From Cyclaneusma minus (Eukaryota; Ascomycota; Leotiomycetes; Marthamycetales; Marthamycetaceae): a stretch of DNA of 64,000 nt. The notes below the pieces were generated by a model that ran no database searches, was not told where the DNA came from, and was given only the letters and a program-made list of their open reading frames with translations. The stretch spans positions 434,001-498,000 of the forward strand of contig JAKZHN010000012.1 in NCBI GenBank assembly GCA_037179335.1, given 5' to 3'. The first letter of the stretch is position 1. The number at the start of each line of letters is the position of its first letter. This document shows positions 54,390 through 64,000 of this stretch, piece by piece. Made by a program: the position numbers and the translations under genes.

Positions 54390-55092
54390 CTATTTCTTCC
54401 CCTTCTTCTTCTTCCCTCTCCCTCCTCCGCCTGCCTTTGCAGCTTCCTTCTCTTTCTCCACAACCTTCTCCTCCTCAACAGCAGGCGTAGCAACCCCTTC
54501 ACCATTCCCCTCTTTCACATCCTCCATCACCACATCTTCCTTACTTTCCTCTTCAACCAAGCCAGCCTGGATCCTGGCTAACCTGGCAACCATGGTAACT
54601 AAGCGGCCGACTTCAAAAGCTTTGTTGGTGCGGTATTTGAGGGTTGTGCCGGTGGCGGAATCGTAAGTTTTGAGGCACAGGGTTGCTGTTGTTGTGGGTT
54701 CGGGTGGTGCGTTGGTGGGGGCAGGGGTGGATGAAGTGGATGATGGGGCGGCGGTGGAAGAGGGAGCGGATTTGGGCTTGCGGGGTTTGGAGGAGGGGTG
54801 GCGGGGGGAGGTTGGGGGGACGAGGGTGTATTTTGTGGTTATGCGCGTCTGTGTGAGGGGAGGGGGTGTGTTAGTTTGGGTGTGGGTGAAGGATGTGGAT
54901 GAAGGCAGGACGGCAGGGATAAAGGCGGTTTTTGATTTTGGGGAGGCTCTTGGATTGGCGAATGCTGTGTGGGTGGCAAATGGGGAAGGGAAAGGAGGGA
55001 GGGATGGAGGGAGAGCGTACGGTAGTGGGACGGGCGCGCATGAGGAGGGTGGATTGGTGGAGCCAGGTGTCTGGCGTTGGGAAGTCGGGCAT
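54390..55092 (-). CDS. SRP21: Signal recognition particle subunit SRP9 (fungal Srp21-like)
   Basis: Exons on the minus strand, 55092-55021 and 54848-54390, give about 176 residues. The protein binds the Alu part of SRP RNA and helps pause translation of secretory proteins. Exon 1 reads MPDFPTPDTWLHQSTLLMRA and joins to TRITTKYTLV after a 172-bp intron, matching the SRP9 pattern of a Trp in helix 1 followed by a TKY strand. Then KTYDSATGTTLKYRT and KAFEVGRLVTMVARLARIQ are the second half of the fold. A Ser/Pro/Thr-rich insert (residues about 37-75) and a long acidic then Gly/Lys-rich tail ending GGGGRGKKKKGKK are typical of fungi. The longer unspliced frame is an alternative with a worse fit. 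Confidence 0.82.
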
Positions 55093-55616
55093 CTTGAAGG
55101 TAGGTAGCTTTGTGTTCGTAGTATGTGCGCCACGCGTCTCGTGATTGTGAGTTCTGCACGTTGTCGAAAGCTTCGCGCGCCTTGAGCTGGAAGCTTGAGC
55201 AGAGATAGCTAGCTAGCTAGCTTGTTGCGAGGTGTTTGGCGGTTTGGAGGCAGAGGTGTTCGGATTTGCGACGACGCGTGCGCGAGAATCGCTCGATTGA
55301 CGTGCGGGAAAAGCTCTCCTCCAGGAATTGTGAGGGATTGAGAGGGCGATTTTGTGTCCCGTGATCGCGAAGGAGGAAATACGCGCAGGGCTGGAATTCC
55401 CCGGCGTCGACTTTGCAGAGTGTGTGGTGAGGTTCGAGGATGCGGTGCTAGTGCTCGAAAGTCTGGTGGGGCCAAAATTAAGGTGCGGCTCGGCGGGATC
55501 GAAGCTAGTTTGCTACAGGGCGCATGACTCCTCATCCCTTCCAAAATTCCCCAAAACTCTCCCTCTCGCATTCTTTCCCCATTCTCCGTTGCGTTCGCCT
55601 CTCTGCTTGGTTGAAC
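55093..55616. promoter_or_regulatory. Bidirectional promoter, SRP9/21 and DUF1308 gene
   Basis: A 524-bp spacer between divergent starts with no TATA box. A short (tagc) repeat, tagctagctagctagc, lies at 55206-55222. Confidence 0.45.
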
Positions 55617-57319
55617 ATGGAATCGACGCCCAATTACGAGGCTGAGACGCCCAAATACGATGTGCAGAAGGATTTCGAACTCCTCAAAATGCAAGAAGAT
55701 GAAGAGCCTGAAAGACTCAGCGAAGACTTGCTGCAGCGCTGCAAAGCGCTTGTTGATGAGCTGGAACGCTTTCAGGCGTATTTGAAGGAGCAGAAGAGAG
55801 AGGGGAGTGTGGAATTGAGGCATTTTAGGAGCAGTGTGAAGGCGGAGTTGAAGTCGCTGGAACGAGTAAGTCGATTTCACCCTCCCTTGTATCACGTGAT
55901 TTTTTCAATACTAATAGATTTATGTAGTTGGTCGCAGCAGACCCGGTTTCTGAGAAGACGGTTCATACATTGCGATCGTCCAATTTTCCTTTCTATGCTG
56001 CTGTTTGGTCGGCAGCTAAGGGAAGCAAAGGGGTTGTGGCACTGGAGAAACGCTTCTACTGGAATGCCCCTTCAAAAACCTCTTCCAAAGCTCCTTCTGA
56101 AACTCACTCCGTGAATGGAAATAAAGCCAACGGAAGCAAAACCAACACCAACAAACATGCCCTGGCCGGCAATAAAAAAACTTCTGCCCTCGTCGATATA
56201 GTCGCCAACGACGGCGCCGAATGGATCAAAATCAGCACCATGACAGCAAAACGCGTCATCTTCGACATGGCCAAGTCCGGTTATGGGTTTGAAGATTCTT
56301 CCGATGATGAAGCGTATTCAGATGATGAGGACGACGATGATGCAGAAGGCCTTCTCAAACATGCAGAAGCGCTCAGTAAAGCTGCAAAAGCGACACGGAT
56401 ACGTTATCGCCATCCTATCGTACGGCTTGTTTTGCCCAATATTTCGTGGGGGCAGATGAAACAAGTTGACGACATTTTATACAAGATCCAGGGGCTAGGC
56501 GTGTCAGTGCAAACAGCATCAGATATTCCAAAAACGCCTAGCCTGGAAGATGTGGTGGCGGGGATGGTGGTGGATCCGTATGCCAATTTGACAGAGACGC
56601 TGAATATTGATTGCACGATTCTGCTAGCGCTGGTGTCGGATCTGAGTCATCAGAGAGTTAATCCGGAGGATTGGCATCACAAGGCTATTTTGCGACAGAT
56701 TGAGATGGAGCAGGATGGGAATTTGTTGCCAGGGTGTCTTTGGCCTGCTTGTGGGAAGAGGAAGTTGGTTTGTACGACGGAGGCGGCGACGCGGATGTGG
56801 GAGATTGTGGAGTTGATTGGGACGGAGAGTGAGAAGGCTAGGGCGAGGGCGCTTATGGCTTTGTCTTCTGCGGAGACGGGGGTGAAGAATAGTACGGAGA
56901 ATGGTACGGAGAATGGTACAGCTGACGCCAATGCCGAATGGACGCGCGAACAACGCATTGAGGAGTTCCAGCAAAGATCGGAATACGAAGTTCCGAAAGA
57001 ATGGCAGTTACCGATTGAGGTTGTGGATGTGGATGTGGAAAAGATGCTCAAGGAAATGCCAACGGCAAACTTGGCGAAGAAGGTGGTGGAGGGCTTGAGT
57101 CAGATCAACAAGAGTGTGTTTGTGTTTGGCTGGTGGAGGGGGTGGACGACGGTTAGTAGTAATCGCACGGTGGCGAAGGAGATTGAAGAGAATGTGGAAA
57201 AGGAGAGGGAGACGGAGGAGGATAGGGGGCCGGATGTGTGGATGTGTCCGATGGCGAGGAGTTTGGTGGGGAAGGAGAAGAAGAGGAGGGGGTTTTCGGA
57301 GAAGGGTTGTATGGCTTAA
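55617..57319 (+). CDS. DUF1308 / UPF0415 (C7orf25-like) protein
   Basis: Exons 55617-55865 and 55928-57319 give about 546 residues. The signature is LVDIVANDGAEWIKISTMT with AKRVIFDMAKSGYG (residues about 165-200), the core of the DUF1308 family, in which a PIN-like nuclease fold has been suggested. NIDCTILLALVSDLSH later in the protein gives the Asp-rich strand expected for such a fold. The N-terminus has a coiled coil (LLQRCKALVDELERFQAYLKEQ). A short acidic segment (SSDDEAYSDDEDDDDAE) and an Asn/Ser/Lys linker interrupt the domain. The function in fungi is not established. Confidence 0.72.
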
Positions 57320-58001
57320 TGGGCGGTGGTGAAAGATTTGTGACTTGAGAAGTGAGGATGGGGTCGAGAAGAACTGGGATCGGAGATACGGTGACGAGAA
57401 CGATGCTGGGGTCGTCGAGTCACGGCCAGGAGGAGCATCAACGATAGAGGGAGAATTACTTGAAGTACTCCTAGTTACTCGGAAGATTCCTAATCGCTTA
57501 GAATATTCCAAATTAGGTTACTTAGCGTTTAGAGCCTACTAGTGTTCTGAAAATAAACCAGAACCAGCCCAGTGGTTGGTGGTTACACAAACCTCCGGAC
57601 GAACACAAGGTAAGTCCTGAGTTTCATTCAGTCTATGCAAGTCAAACTAATTGTCGTGGTTCTTGCTTTAGTGAGTCTCCCAATCCATGCGGCGTTCTTG
57701 TTGTCGGTTTCGGATATAGACGACGAAATGTGAGTGTTGGCGAGCCCGCAAGGTCCAGCTGATCGTGACCCAGATATCGACCAGAACCTCACCTCGGGCG
57801 AGGGGATTGGGGATCACAACCCCTACCATCTTACACGCCTTCTTATGTTTAATCGATCGTCAGTAACTACCTGCACCTCGACAGCTCATAGAAGATGATG
57901 CTACGGATCCACGTTCCGTTTGACGTCACGGTGGGAAGCTGGCACATTGAACACCATCACACACATACCGTGACGTCAGGTCGACAACAAGATTCGAGTA
58001 A
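57320..58001. other. Intergenic before the transporter gene
   Basis: No gene supported. The first exon or start codon of the transporter may lie in the last 100 bases. Confidence 0.35.
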
Positions 58002-59384
58002 AATGGTTTTCGCGACACGGAAGACTGCTTCTCACCTTTCACAACGAAAGCAAACTCGGAGAATTCTGGGAGCATCATGGGGCCGCAACTCGACGGCAAC
58101 GCAAATGGAAACGGCAAACCCAATGGAAAAACCAACCCGTACGACTACTCCTGCGAACCACGGAATCGCAGCGCATTCCGCGCTATGGTTCAAGACTTTT
58201 CTCCAATTTGGTGGGTGATAATTCAAACATAGAACAAGGTTCAATTCGACTTACACAGACACAGGTTCACTTGGTGTATGAATGCTGGTATCATTGCCAT
58301 TCTTTTGCACCAGCTGCCCTACCAATTCCCAGGCCTCTACGTCTTATCGACCATTGCCTATGTCCTCGACCTCGTCCTCTTCATCATATTCTCGCTAATC
58401 GCCCTTACACGATTTGTCTGGTTCGGACGAACGGCATATTATGAGATTACAGACAACATCAAAGAGCTTTCTTTCGGCGGAACCTGGCCCATCGCCTTCG
58501 AAACACTCGCATCACTGACTGCCCTCATCGTCAGCAACGCATCCTGGGGAACCCACGCATTCACCCTCGTCGCCTACGTGATGTGGTGGTTCGGAACCGC
58601 CTGGACACTCGGTTACGGCTTATTCGCATACATCACCATGATCCGCCGCCGTCTCGTCAAACCCTCAGAACCACACCATCTACCACCAGCAGTATTCATC
58701 CCCATTGTCGGTGTAGCCACTTGCGGTACCACTGGTGGACTCATCGCCAGCTATTCGTACGACATCTCTGGCAGACTGGCAGTTCCGATCATCATCGTCT
58801 CTTTCATGGCTGTGGGATTGGCACTCTTCATCGGCACTTTCCTCTACGTCTACTTGCTCAACGATCTCATGATCCATGGCTGGCAGCAACCAGACGAAAT
58901 CGCCACACTGTGGATCTTCGTCGGTCCGGTGGGACAGTGTTCAGCTGCGTTGCAAATTCTCGGCTCCGCAGCAAATACGTATATGCGTTTTGCGGAGTAC
59001 AACAAGGGGACTTTCCTCACCGCAACAGCAGCGCAGCCGCTAAACGTGGCTTGCATTCTGTTGGCGTTCATGCTGACGGGTCTGAGTGTGTTTTGGTGTT
59101 TTATGGCTGCGACTGCTATGATTGAGAAAGCGTGGAATCGCGAGTTGAAGTGGACGATATCGTGGAACTCGCTCATTTTCCCGACAGCTACGCTTGCGAC
59201 GTCGTTTCAGAACTTCAGCGTTTCGTTGGACTCGCCGACTTTCCGGGTTGTTACGACGGGGATGCTTGTTTTGTTTGTTGTTATTTTCTTTTTGAATGCT
59301 GGGTTTGCTTATTGGAAGATTTATAAGGGGGAATTGCTGATTGTGAGGAGGAATCCGAGGGTGAAGGAGGAGCATGATGATTGA
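58002..59384 (+). CDS. TDT-family transporter (malate / sulfite efflux type), 5' end unresolved
   Basis: Exon pair about 58002-58210 and 58265-59384; the 54-bp intron rebuilds Trp in FSPIW-FTWCMNAGIIAILLH. About ten membrane helices follow, with the family pattern of tellurite-resistance/dicarboxylate transporters: LHQLPYQFPGL, SNASWGTHAFTLVAYVMWWF, FIPIVGVATCGTTGGLIA, FVGPVGQCSAALQILGSAA, and a last helix at VLFVVIFFLNAGFAYWKIY. Fungal members export sulfite (Ssu1) or carry malate (Mae1); substrate cannot be told. The reading frame upstream of the intron stays open to a stop at 57999-58001 but has no ATG before codon 58168 (MVQDFSPIW). Either an upstream exon exists or translation begins at 58168. 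Confidence 0.8.
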
Positions 59385-59846
59385 ACTTGATGACTTGAAT
59401 GGTATTTTTCTTTCTGTACCTCATCTGCACTGTATTCTTGCATTGGCGATTGTATATGGCATAGTCAATCGGGGATTCTCAGCAACAAGCAGGGCGTTGG
59501 TCTTGGGCATTTTTTATGTCGAGGATGAGGCACATATGGGCAAGGAGAACGGCTTGCATCTTAACGTGAGAATCAGCTGGCAATATTTGTCACTTGGCAT
59601 TTACAATTTCGGTTTCGATATTGCGGATGATCTTACCATCCAAACACCTTGATATCGTACTAGATGTACAAGCCACCTGTGTGCATAAAGCTTGAACTGA
59701 ATAGCAGCATAGTTATGAGCACATGATTTCTCCCGGCACGAAATCCACTCACCAGACCATCGAACACCTCGGTCTTTGTCCTACAATCTTCACCAGAATT
59801 CTGAATTATGCTCCATCAGATGATTCACCTTGCTTGTTGCACCGCC
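59385..59846. other. Intergenic
   Basis: 3' flank of the transporter and of the convergent GMC remnant; nothing else is seen. Confidence 0.4.
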
Positions 59847-60330
59847 TTAAATATATTCGCACACTTCTCCGACCACCATATCAACCGGCGCCTGCAAATG
59901 CGCCCCCAAGATCTCCGGAAACACACTCGCATCACAAACTCTCACACCCTTCACCCCATGCACTCTCAAAAAATCATCAACCACCCCCGGTCTTATCTCA
60001 TCATCCTCCGGCGTCATCCGACAAGTACTCGAATAATAATAACATTATCAACATCCCCATCCCTATCCAAAGCAGGAAGCGTAAGCCCTCATACTAGCGG
60101 ATATCCTTAGTTTGCTCGCATGCTATTTCCTATTTTTACGCCATGCGGATGGCTTTTCGCATCAATGCGATATCGGAAGCGTCGGAGAGGACGGGAAGTT
60201 GAAATCTACTTTGGGGCGGAAAAGAGGGTAGGAAGATGCGAGGCGTACTGTGCCGTGGGATTTGGGGCGCAGGAGTGTGGTGAGGGAGGAGAAGAGGCCG
60301 ATTTTGGCGAAGCGGAGACGGTGCTCTGCG
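59847..60330 (-). pseudogene. Remnant of a GMC-family FAD oxidoreductase (C-terminal part)
   Basis: Read on the minus strand, 60320-60130 gives RLRFAKIGLFSSLTTLLRP, KSHGTVRLASSYPLFRPKVD and LSDASDIALMRKAIRMA and then a stop. 60030-59847 in another frame gives TCRMTPEDDEIRPGVVDDFL, RVHGVKGVRVCDASVFPEIL and HLQAPVDMVVGEVCEYI, then TAA. These are consecutive pieces of the substrate-binding and C-terminal FAD-binding parts of GMC oxidases/dehydrogenases. The usual GNxxAP asparagine is His. The FAD-binding N-terminus is absent, and at least one stop and a frame change interrupt the rest, so the gene is dead or a fragment. Confidence 0.72.
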
Positions 60331-61204
60331 AAGTCGTCGCAGACTTGAAGACCATGAATCTAACCCAGTCCGCTGTTTCCTTTCCTAGGGTGCGCTCTCT
60401 CTGTTTTGTAGAAGCTGGCTTGGCCCAACCCGGTGTGTATACCGCTGTGTAATGTGTTGCTTGTTCTTGAATGTAGGGCCTCCGCGAGGGCTTTGGTGGG
60501 GATTCTTCTGGCCTCAGCATGTGAGGGCTTTTCTTGATGCCTGGAGATTTCAGGACTTTCCTTGTGGCCTCAGCGTTTGAGGGCTTCTCGTTCTTGACGG
60601 TGCCTCAGTTGAGGACTTGAGGCTGTACAGTCTGGGCTCAGGCGATTTGGGTAGCCCTTGCGGCTCCCACGTGCAACGGGCATCTGGCATCGGGCATCTG
60701 GCAACTCTGGCTCTGGCAACAGGCTCTGGCAACAGGCACCGGCAACGGGCTCAGCTGTAACAGCAGACTTGGCACTTTGAGGCAGCTCCCGCCTATGCTC
60801 AAAATAGAGCTGAAGTTGGCATTGACGTAGTACCCACGGAAGCCTAGCCCTTTGAGTTGAGTTGAAGGAGGAGAGAGTGTGGCAGAATCCACGCGAGGGC
60901 TCATAACCTGTTGAAGGGACGTAGGTGCTTGACATTGGGAAGGTCTAGCTAAGGCCAGCTCTTATGGAGCTGGAGATGGCGCTAACAAAGGAGCTAGTGC
61001 TGCTGCCTGATATGACAGGCTGACAATCCCACTGCAGGGCCATGCGCTACGTGAAAAACCAGCATGTCTATATACAAATTAGGGAACCTGAAGGATAGGC
61101 CAAAATTGACAGCGCCCATCTGAAACGACAGTCATCGTCGGTATCGACATGGAAGAGGGGGCGTAGTATGCTGCCCTCATGGGTCTTGCCTTCCTAGAAC
61201 CAAA
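60331..61204. other. Intergenic with small hairpin and CTGGCAACAGG repeats
   Basis: No gene. 60479-60620 is a row of hairpins (separate entry). 60678-60753 is a simple repeat of ggcatctggcatc and ctctggcaacagg words. Confidence 0.5.
60479..60620. repeat. Row of five short hairpins
   Basis: Five inverted repeats at 60479 (CCTC-cgc-GAGG), 60512 (CCTCA-gcatg-TGAGG), 60540 (CCTG-gagattt-CAGG), 60568 (CCTCA-gcgtt-TGAGG) and 60603 (CCTCA-gt-TGAGG). Each is followed by GGCTTT, GACTTT, GGCTTC or GACTTG. Steps are 33, 28, 28 and 35 bp. The third has changed both sides of its stem and still pairs. Confidence 0.6.
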
Positions 61205-62738
61205 TCATTGTCTGATAAGCCCCCTCTCTGTATTCTGTGACGTCTGCTCCCACTCATAATCCAAGCGGATACCATCCCAATGCTCTATGTCAGCATTGCC
61301 TCCAGTATCGACAGAAGTCTCCGTGTTGTTAGCAAGGCCTAGCTCCAACCTTGACGCATCAGTCGTACCGCCGGTTCTCTCCGTCATCTCTCCTTCGCTG
61401 CCGAGACGCCGCCTTGGGGGTGATCTTGAAGACAAAGCAGATCTGTCAAAGCCACGCCATGTGGCAAATGATACTAGTCTGAGTGATACCAAGTAATCGA
61501 TGATGCTGAAGTTTGGGAAGTGGTGACCAACGACTTTTGAAACCGATGGCATACAAGAGGCCGAGACCCCTATACAGAGCTCCGCTAGCCTTTCATGTTT
61601 GTTAGCATTGTCCTGTAAACCAAGTTTTGAGTTTGTACTCGACCTACTGCGCTATCTGGACGTTCGTGGATTCCCAAAGGGGATCTATAGCCCGGTTTGT
61701 GTATAATTGAATCCTGTAGTAGAGACTCAGGAATGACGCGATGCAAGCCCTGTCGACCATATTAGATGTGCCGCGACCACAGGAATTTAGGAGTACAAAC
61801 GCTAAACCAGTCATAAAGACTAAAGTTACTCCCATCCGAAGACGCGCTGGCAGGTGCAACCTGGGGATTCCCAGCATAGGAAGAATGAAGATGAACATGT
61901 CAACTCCAAAGCTTAGGGCCGAGATAGGTAATGATAAATCGTCCCCGGGTATCGCATAGCGAGGCTCTTCCTCTATTTGCAACCATGATTCGCCTGGGTG
62001 TGGTGTCATAAAAGCTAAAATAGCTATACCAAAAGCCATGAAAGCAGTAAAGGTGAAAACTATGCCGGCGTAGCACGAGTATCGTAACCATTTGAAGGGT
62101 CCGAAAATTTGAATATAAAAGATCAAGAACGTGCATTTGGCGAAAGGTGTGAATAGCGTCCCCGCCCATGTCTCGATATAGACCGTCTGCCATTCATATT
62201 AAGTCAGTGTTATGTAAAAAAGTGGCTGCATGTAACTCACTGTACCGCACCATGGGCCGGAAGCCTGCAGGACAGAAACATCCCAATGGTGCCTTCCTTG
62301 GTATCCCTTTGTCATTCCTGGAAATCGTCAGCTATATACTACATCTCGACGCTTGAGTTGTGTACCCAGAACTATGATGACGTAGAGGAATACCGTAGCA
62401 ATCTGTCAAGACTTAGTTACTAGTACAAACTCAGATGAATATCGTTCCTACTGTGGCGACTGTGCAAGCCACTATTAAAAGAGTGAGCGCTGTACAAATT
62501 TAGAGGCGAGATGAAGCAACTTACAATCGTCCCACGTCAATTTCCGAAGTACGAAGAATTTGGAGTAAAGTCTGGTTGCAAAAAGCAGAAGCATTATTGG
62601 CACCATCACTCCTCCAAAGATAATTACGGTTGAGCCGTTGGTGGCGGGGTTCACAAAATTCGATGCTACTCCTGGCGGTGGAGGCGAGAGAGGGTACACG
62701 GCCAGAATCGAGTCTGGTATATCAGTCAGAGATGCCAT
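61205..62738 (-). CDS. Seven-helix rhodopsin-domain integral membrane protein (PTH11-like family)
   Basis: Six exons on the minus strand: 62738-62525, 62471-62452, 62402-62366, 62317-62241, 62186-61648 and 61589-61205. They join in frame to about 423 residues; introns are 48-58 bp. Helices include IIFGGVMVPIMLLLFATRLY, VFLYVIIVLG, FAKCTFLIFYIQIFGPF, YAGIVFTFTAFMAFGIAIL, GVDMFIFILPMLGIPRL and MGVTLVFMTGLAFVLL. Family signals are LTWDD after helix 1, GRHHWDV before helix 3, and QLAELCIGVSASCMPSV near helix 7. These proteins are numerous in Pezizomycotina; some act as surface sensors, most are unstudied. There is no CFEM domain. The 20-base second exon is required by frame and splice signals but is the least certain part. 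Confidence 0.8.
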
Positions 62739-63517
62739 GGCTGGAATGAATATGCCTTGTAAGACGTAAGATCTGAATATCGGGATGGACCAAGCCTTGT
62801 CTCGAACTGCTGCCAATGAATAAGACAGAAGTGGGTAAATGAGAGAGGCCGTCCACTTCCTTTTAAGTGACAGTGAGGCTCTGAAAGACTAAAGCTTGCC
62901 ACGGCGAATAGAGCGCTGATATTCGAGCTGAAACACATGTCATACTTTGCATAAAAGGACCAACGAGTAAAATGGCACCTGGGGCAACCCTTAACGTTCA
63001 GGAAGTGCCAGAAAAAAAAGGGACTGTCTATTCATTCAGACTCAGACTTCCAATGATGATGTCGCACCCCCAATATCTTCGAAGAGAGGGGCGGTGGCAT
63101 TTGGGGGCCGCCAAAAATAAAACTGCCCGGCGAACCATAGCTCTACAAATCTGGCCGTGACTGATGCAGCATGCTTACAAATATAGATGGCGCAAGGCTC
63201 TGTGCTACCACGTGATTGCTATCACGTGGCCGACGGAAGGCTTCTCTCCGCCGCGGCTTTAGCGCCGAAACTCGAGATAGCTGATAGACACCCATGTCGG
63301 ATGTTACTCTCACGATGTGTTGGTTGTGAGTTGAGACTCCTAATTGGTCGCGCAAAGCTGGAAAGTCATTTCTGCGATTACCGGCTAGCCCCACGTGCTT
63401 TTCTGTGCCCTAATTAATTCGCCAAGTAAATGGAGGATCTCCTCCTCCCCTTTGCACATGACGAGGTACAACATGAACTTGTACGTGTATGGCTTCGACA
63501 TCCGACATCCGCCGTCT
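62739..63517. other. Intergenic
   Basis: No gene supported. cacgtgattgctatcacgtg (63209-63228) is a pair of CACGTG E-boxes in inverted arrangement that could be a bHLH-binding site upstream of the rhodopsin-domain gene, though it is about 470 bp away. Confidence 0.4.
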
Positions 63518-64000
63518 CTAACTACTTCCAGCTCTAGATAGTTTGAACCCCCCAAAAGCCTTTTGGAAGAACCCCTCCGGATCATATTTCTTACTAACCG
63601 CCCTCATATTCTCCAAACTCTCCTCTCCATAACTCGCCAAAATATCCTGATACGGCGCCCCATAATTCGAATACTCGAACCTCTCATAAAGCCCCGCCGC
63701 CTTCGTCGCTTCCTGTACCTTATCATATAGATCATGTGTAGTTTTGTACATCAATTCATCGTCGTTGGGATCAGCCCAAGCAGCTTGAATCTGACACAGC
63801 ACGGAAAAGGCGGCGGATGAGCCTAGGCCGAGACTGTTGGTGTTGTCTGGGAGCGTGGTAGGGAGGCGCTGGAAGATTAGGCTGTATTCGATGTTCGCTA
63901 CGTCTTTGACGGAAAGAAGTGTGTCGTTGTATAGGCTATAGATTTGGTGGAGGATGGCTGCATCTGACGTCGAGCGGAATACGGTGTTTGTCCAGAGTCC
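63518..64000 (-). CDS. FAD-linked oxidoreductase, berberine-bridge type (3' part, cut by window edge)
   Basis: The minus-strand frame is open from the window edge to the stop at 63518, giving the last 160 residues. It reads LWTNTVFRSTSDAAILHQIY at the edge, then NSLGLGSSAAFSVLCQIQAAW, NYGAPYQDILASYGEESLEN and SKKYDPEGFFQKAFGGFK. The Tyr-Gly..Asn..Leu..Val..KYDP..Phe-Gln..Gly-Gly-Phe-Lys pattern is the C-terminal BBE segment of VAO-type flavoproteins such as fungal 6-hydroxynicotine-oxidase-like enzymes, which are often found in secondary metabolism. The FAD-binding domain lies beyond the window, so substrate and cofactor linkage cannot be judged. Confidence 0.78.
   Translation of the reverse strand, partial: GLWTNTVFRSTSDAAILHQIYSLYNDTLLSVKDVANIEYSLIFQRLPTTLPDNTNSLGLGSSAAFSVLCQIQAAWADPNDDELMYKTTHDLYDKVQEATKAAGLYERFEYSNYGAPYQDILASYGEESLENMRAVSKKYDPEGFFQKAFGGFKLSRAGSS

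Noticed and set aside
54123..54666. Plus-strand frames over the 3' end of SRP9/21
   Set aside because: They mirror the Lys/Glu- and Gly-rich tail of the minus-strand gene and the CT-rich flank.
59723..60110. Plus-strand Pro/His/Ser-rich frames
   Set aside because: Antisense to the GMC remnant, whose motifs are clear on the minus strand.

Overview
This is nuclear DNA of a filamentous ascomycete (Pezizomycotina; a leotiomycete would fit, but that is inference). The basis is: genes broken by short introns (about 48-200 bp) with GT..CTRAY..YAG signals; strictly fungal families such as an external NADH dehydrogenase with one membrane anchor, fungal Utp8, SRP9/21 and PTH11-like rhodopsin-domain proteins; and a transposon so AT-rich that it looks mutated by RIP. 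Core housekeeping genes alternate with repeat-rich accessory stretches. Layout: 0.5-4.2 kb holds two mitochondrial respiratory genes (NDE-type NADH dehydrogenase, cytochrome oxidase subunit COX4). 5.5-11.8 kb is an accessory block: a hAT-type element with exact 18-bp inverted ends and an 8-bp target duplication, then four tandem paralogues (one with a stop at codon 3) plus a relic of a fifth. These are small RNase III-fold proteins that have lost most catalytic acidic residues. 11.8-13.6 kb has an unrecognised gene and a 637-bp MITE with TA target duplication and nested CACGGTGC palindromes. 14.1-16.6 kb carries a Sec14/CRAL-TRIO lipid-transfer protein and the TRAPP subunit Trs31. The most striking region is 17.1-27.6 kb. 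It has no credible protein gene. It holds about 30 diverged tandem units of about 313 bp (left arm) or about 325 bp (right arm), each with a TATA box followed by a CT-rich initiator-like tract. Left-arm TATA boxes point right and right-arm boxes point left, so the arms converge near 21.9-22.1 kb. In 13 of the 15 left units a short inverted repeat of unrelated sequence lies at nearly the same distance (about 50-77 bp) from the TATA box, as expected if each unit makes a structured noncoding RNA. I know of no described system of this kind. From 28 kb: Utp8 (ribosome biogenesis) and Elg1 (PCNA unloader) are divergent from one promoter, followed by a small secreted cysteine-containing protein, repeat-rich DNA, and a large low-complexity protein. 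43-48 kb is a decayed stretch with a frameshifted gene, a zinc-knuckle fragment, and an aminoglycoside-phosphotransferase-like kinase whose N- and C-terminal halves now lie on opposite strands, as if split by a local inversion. 48.7-59.4 kb carries IBA57, the ribonucleotide reductase small subunit, SRP9/21 divergent from a DUF1308 protein, and a TDT-family transporter. 59.8-64 kb holds a GMC oxidoreductase remnant, a row of small hairpins, a seven-helix rhodopsin-domain protein with six exons, and the 3' end of a berberine-bridge-type FAD oxidase cut by the window edge. All exon boundaries were set by eye from splice motifs, frame and family similarity; no database search was possible.
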